A stretch of 64,000 bases of DNA from Todiramphus chloris collaris. Its lineage: Eukaryota > Chordata > Aves > Coraciiformes > Alcedinidae. The stretch's first letter is position 1. Each line of letters starts with the position of its first letter. A model generated the notes under the pieces. It saw nothing but the letters and a program-made list of their open reading frames with translations. It did not search any database and was not told the DNA's origin. The translations under genes and the position numbers were made by a program. The stretch covers positions 278,559 to 342,558 of the forward strand of contig JANVCC010000014.1 of assembly GCA_025345505.1 (NCBI GenBank), read 5' to 3'. This document shows, piece after piece, positions 61,866 through 64,000 of this stretch.

Positions 61866-64000
61866 AGGGTCTGGTTTATGGTTCCTAATCCAATGAAAAA
61901 AATAAATTTTGGAAATTTATTCCAGTACAGTTTCAATAAATTCCTTTCTGATTAATTTATTACAAGCGGAGTTGTGTATTTTGATGCTCAAATATGAACT
62001 TGAAAAGGCATAACACATTTTTTAAAAGAACAATATAATGGCAAAAATCAAAGGCCAAAAACCACTTACGCATTGTCAAGGGTAATCATTCCAGAAAAGC
62101 AGTTTTTCAAGTGTCAAGTGTATGAAAATGGCTGTCGCTAAAAGCTCTCATAGAAGAACTTTTATGTGTTTAAAGTCAGGAATGGGTTCAAGGCTTTTTT
62201 GAAAATGTGACCTGCAATATTTGGGAACGGACTCTTGAAAGAATGCCTTTTTTGTTTTGCTGGTCTTGGTAATCACTTTCAAAAAGAAAAAATTAATTCC
62301 ACCTAGAAACTTGAAGTTAATCATCTGTCTTCCTGCTGGGCATCATAAGTGAAAGCATTTTCATAATGAGAAAACAGATCAAAACATGTTTCGCATCTGG
62401 TGAGTGCAAATACAAAGAAAACAGTCATTAGAGCTAACAATAATCTTCTGGGTAAGAAAATTCTTGATGAGGGTAAGTGAGCTTGAAAGTTCACTATTTC
62501 AAAACTGAAGTGGGCAAAAGGAGCGAGAAAAGAGTGGAAAGCTGCAATGTTGTCTTCCTCTGAGAGTGCTGGGACTGAGGCTGGTTCCTGACCAGAGCTG
62601 AGCTGGCAGCTGGCACAGCTCAGGCAATCAACCTCCTTTCTTCTCCCAACCTGAAGCTGTTTAGCAGCCAACTCAAGCTGCTCACAAAGCAGAGGCCGCC
62701 TGGGGAAGATGTTCTGGCTTAGGGGATAGAAAACACCTCCAGTGCACACCATTGCCATTCTTCTGTTTCTCATTCATGCATCTCCTCTCCACATCACTTT
62801 ATCGGCATCAACATGCTCCCTGTGCATGAGGGAATGTAAGGGCAGCTCTGTCATCTGAGCACACACTCCTTTTGGAGGAGCCTCCTGTGCCTACCCAAAG
62901 TTATTGACATGCTTCTTCAGAATGTCGCAGTAACACACAAGGATCTTTGGTAGATTTTGAAGAACCCAGATTCACGATTATTTTGGGATGTCCCTGGCAA
63001 AGTTCAATGAACTCTAGGATTTTCTGATTCCTCACCCAACAAGACAGAATATTATGTTTCTTTCTTAACTCATATTTCCATTAAGTACTTTTGCTAATTT
63101 ACATCTGTCTGTGAGTTTAGCCTGGGTGCTTCTAGCTGCTGGCTAAAGATCCAAAGTGCACTTCTTTGCATCCCTGCTCCCTACTCTGAAGTTAATTCAG
63201 AGCTGACTGAAAGGAAGTCACTGTCCTGCCAGTGTTATTTCAAGTTTAAGGGTGTTCAGGATTTAAATCTGGAACCAAATTTCACAAATAGCTTCCATCC
63301 CTTTAATTGGCTAAATCATAACCTTGGATCCAAAACCTCACAATAACTTCACATTATTCCAAAGGGACTTTATTGAAACATTACAAAACTAGCTCTTGGT
63401 ATATATTGGCAAAGAGAATAAAGTGAAAATTCAACCATTGAATAATTTGTTGTGGAATAGGGAAAGCAGGATGCCGGCAGATAACTCCTTCAGAAATCTT
63501 GACATGTAAAATAGGATTTCTATTGCAGCAGGTGTGTGTGGGTGGAAAAATAAGTCAGATAAGTTTTTCTCCTTCTGTGTGCTGACAGGCATATGTCTTC
63601 CAGAAGACTAAAGGAGCCAGATATTGCTCCACTATTGATCTGAGTCTCAGGACAGCTACAAAAGTAGCTATTGCTTCAACAACTTTTATGTCATAGCTCA
63701 CTTTTAGGCATTCTTCCAGATTTTTATGGACATGACTGCACTGAAAACTCCAATTAAGGATAGGAATTAGAAACCAGTGGTTTCTGTGGAAACCAATGCA
63801 TGGAGCATATGATTCCTTTATCTTTTTTACCCCTTCTCTCTAAAGGTTTTATGCTGTTTCTCCATCATGTTAATTCCTAGGATTATAAAGAACAAACCTG
63901 CAATTTTCCAATATTTTTATCTTTCTTTAAATTCATATATTCAATGACCTCATTACTAGCAAAGACAAGAGCTAGCAACTGAGTGGTTTTTTTCCAATTA
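61866..64000. other. Unassigned intergenic or intronic sequence
   Basis: No gene defended. The longest frame, 62321-62773 on the minus strand (150 codons), begins MRNRRMAMVC and contains several Cys and a hydrophobic stretch (LLLALMTVFFVFAL), but I recognise no family and see no splice or promoter context that supports it. Confidence 0.5.

Overview
The window looks like gene-poor nuclear DNA from a bird. The evidence is the repeat content. There are nine CR1 non-LTR retrotransposon copies with the avian 3' end (8-base terminal repeats of the ATTCTRTG type and the conserved 'ggttggaagggacct ... atctagtccaac' block), plus seven solo LTRs of families I associate with neoavian endogenous retroviruses. 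The rest is AT-rich, with poly-A/T runs and microsatellites. The species cannot be named from this. Recognisable CR1 (about 5.5 kb) and LTR (about 5.3 kb) sequence make up roughly a sixth of the window. I found no exon or protein-coding gene of the host that I can defend, and no RNA gene. The only long open frame (655 codons, minus strand, 41.7-43.7 kb) is the reverse transcriptase part of a CR1 copy.

Layout. 0-5 kb: an old CR1 (305-930), then two LTRs of one family (2848-3643 and 4106-4894), both in + orientation. 5-11 kb: AT-rich unique sequence with a very old CR1-like fragment (about 5.94-6.35 kb) and a long uninterrupted AAGAG pentamer repeat (8731-8816). 11-18 kb: a minus-oriented LTR (11140-11657), a third copy of the + family (14022-14800), an unusual GC-rich block with no CpG (about 15.25-15.66 kb), and a 956-base minus-oriented LTR (16970-17925). 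18-35 kb: almost all unassigned, with traces of MIR-like SINEs and one CR1 (30052-30740) followed by an extremely AT-rich stretch. 35-41 kb: the fourth + family LTR (35105-35850) and a possible old nonautonomous DNA transposon (about 38.47-38.82 kb). 41-52 kb: the youngest-looking CR1 (41641-43597) and three more CR1 copies of different subfamilies. 52164-52563 is a 400-base assembly gap set in poly-A. 52.6-64 kb: unique sequence with small CR1 tails, and a CR1 split in two by a 735-base LTR (60164-60522 and 61258-61865).

Nothing here forms a multi-gene system. What can be read is the history of transposable elements: CR1 copies truncated at their 5' ends, LTRs reduced to solo copies, one clear nested insertion, and one LTR family that left four copies in the same orientation within 33 kb. 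The LTR promoters still show TATA boxes, and one shows a CRE-like site. The GC-rich, CpG-free block and the unassigned stretches are the places where something undescribed could remain.
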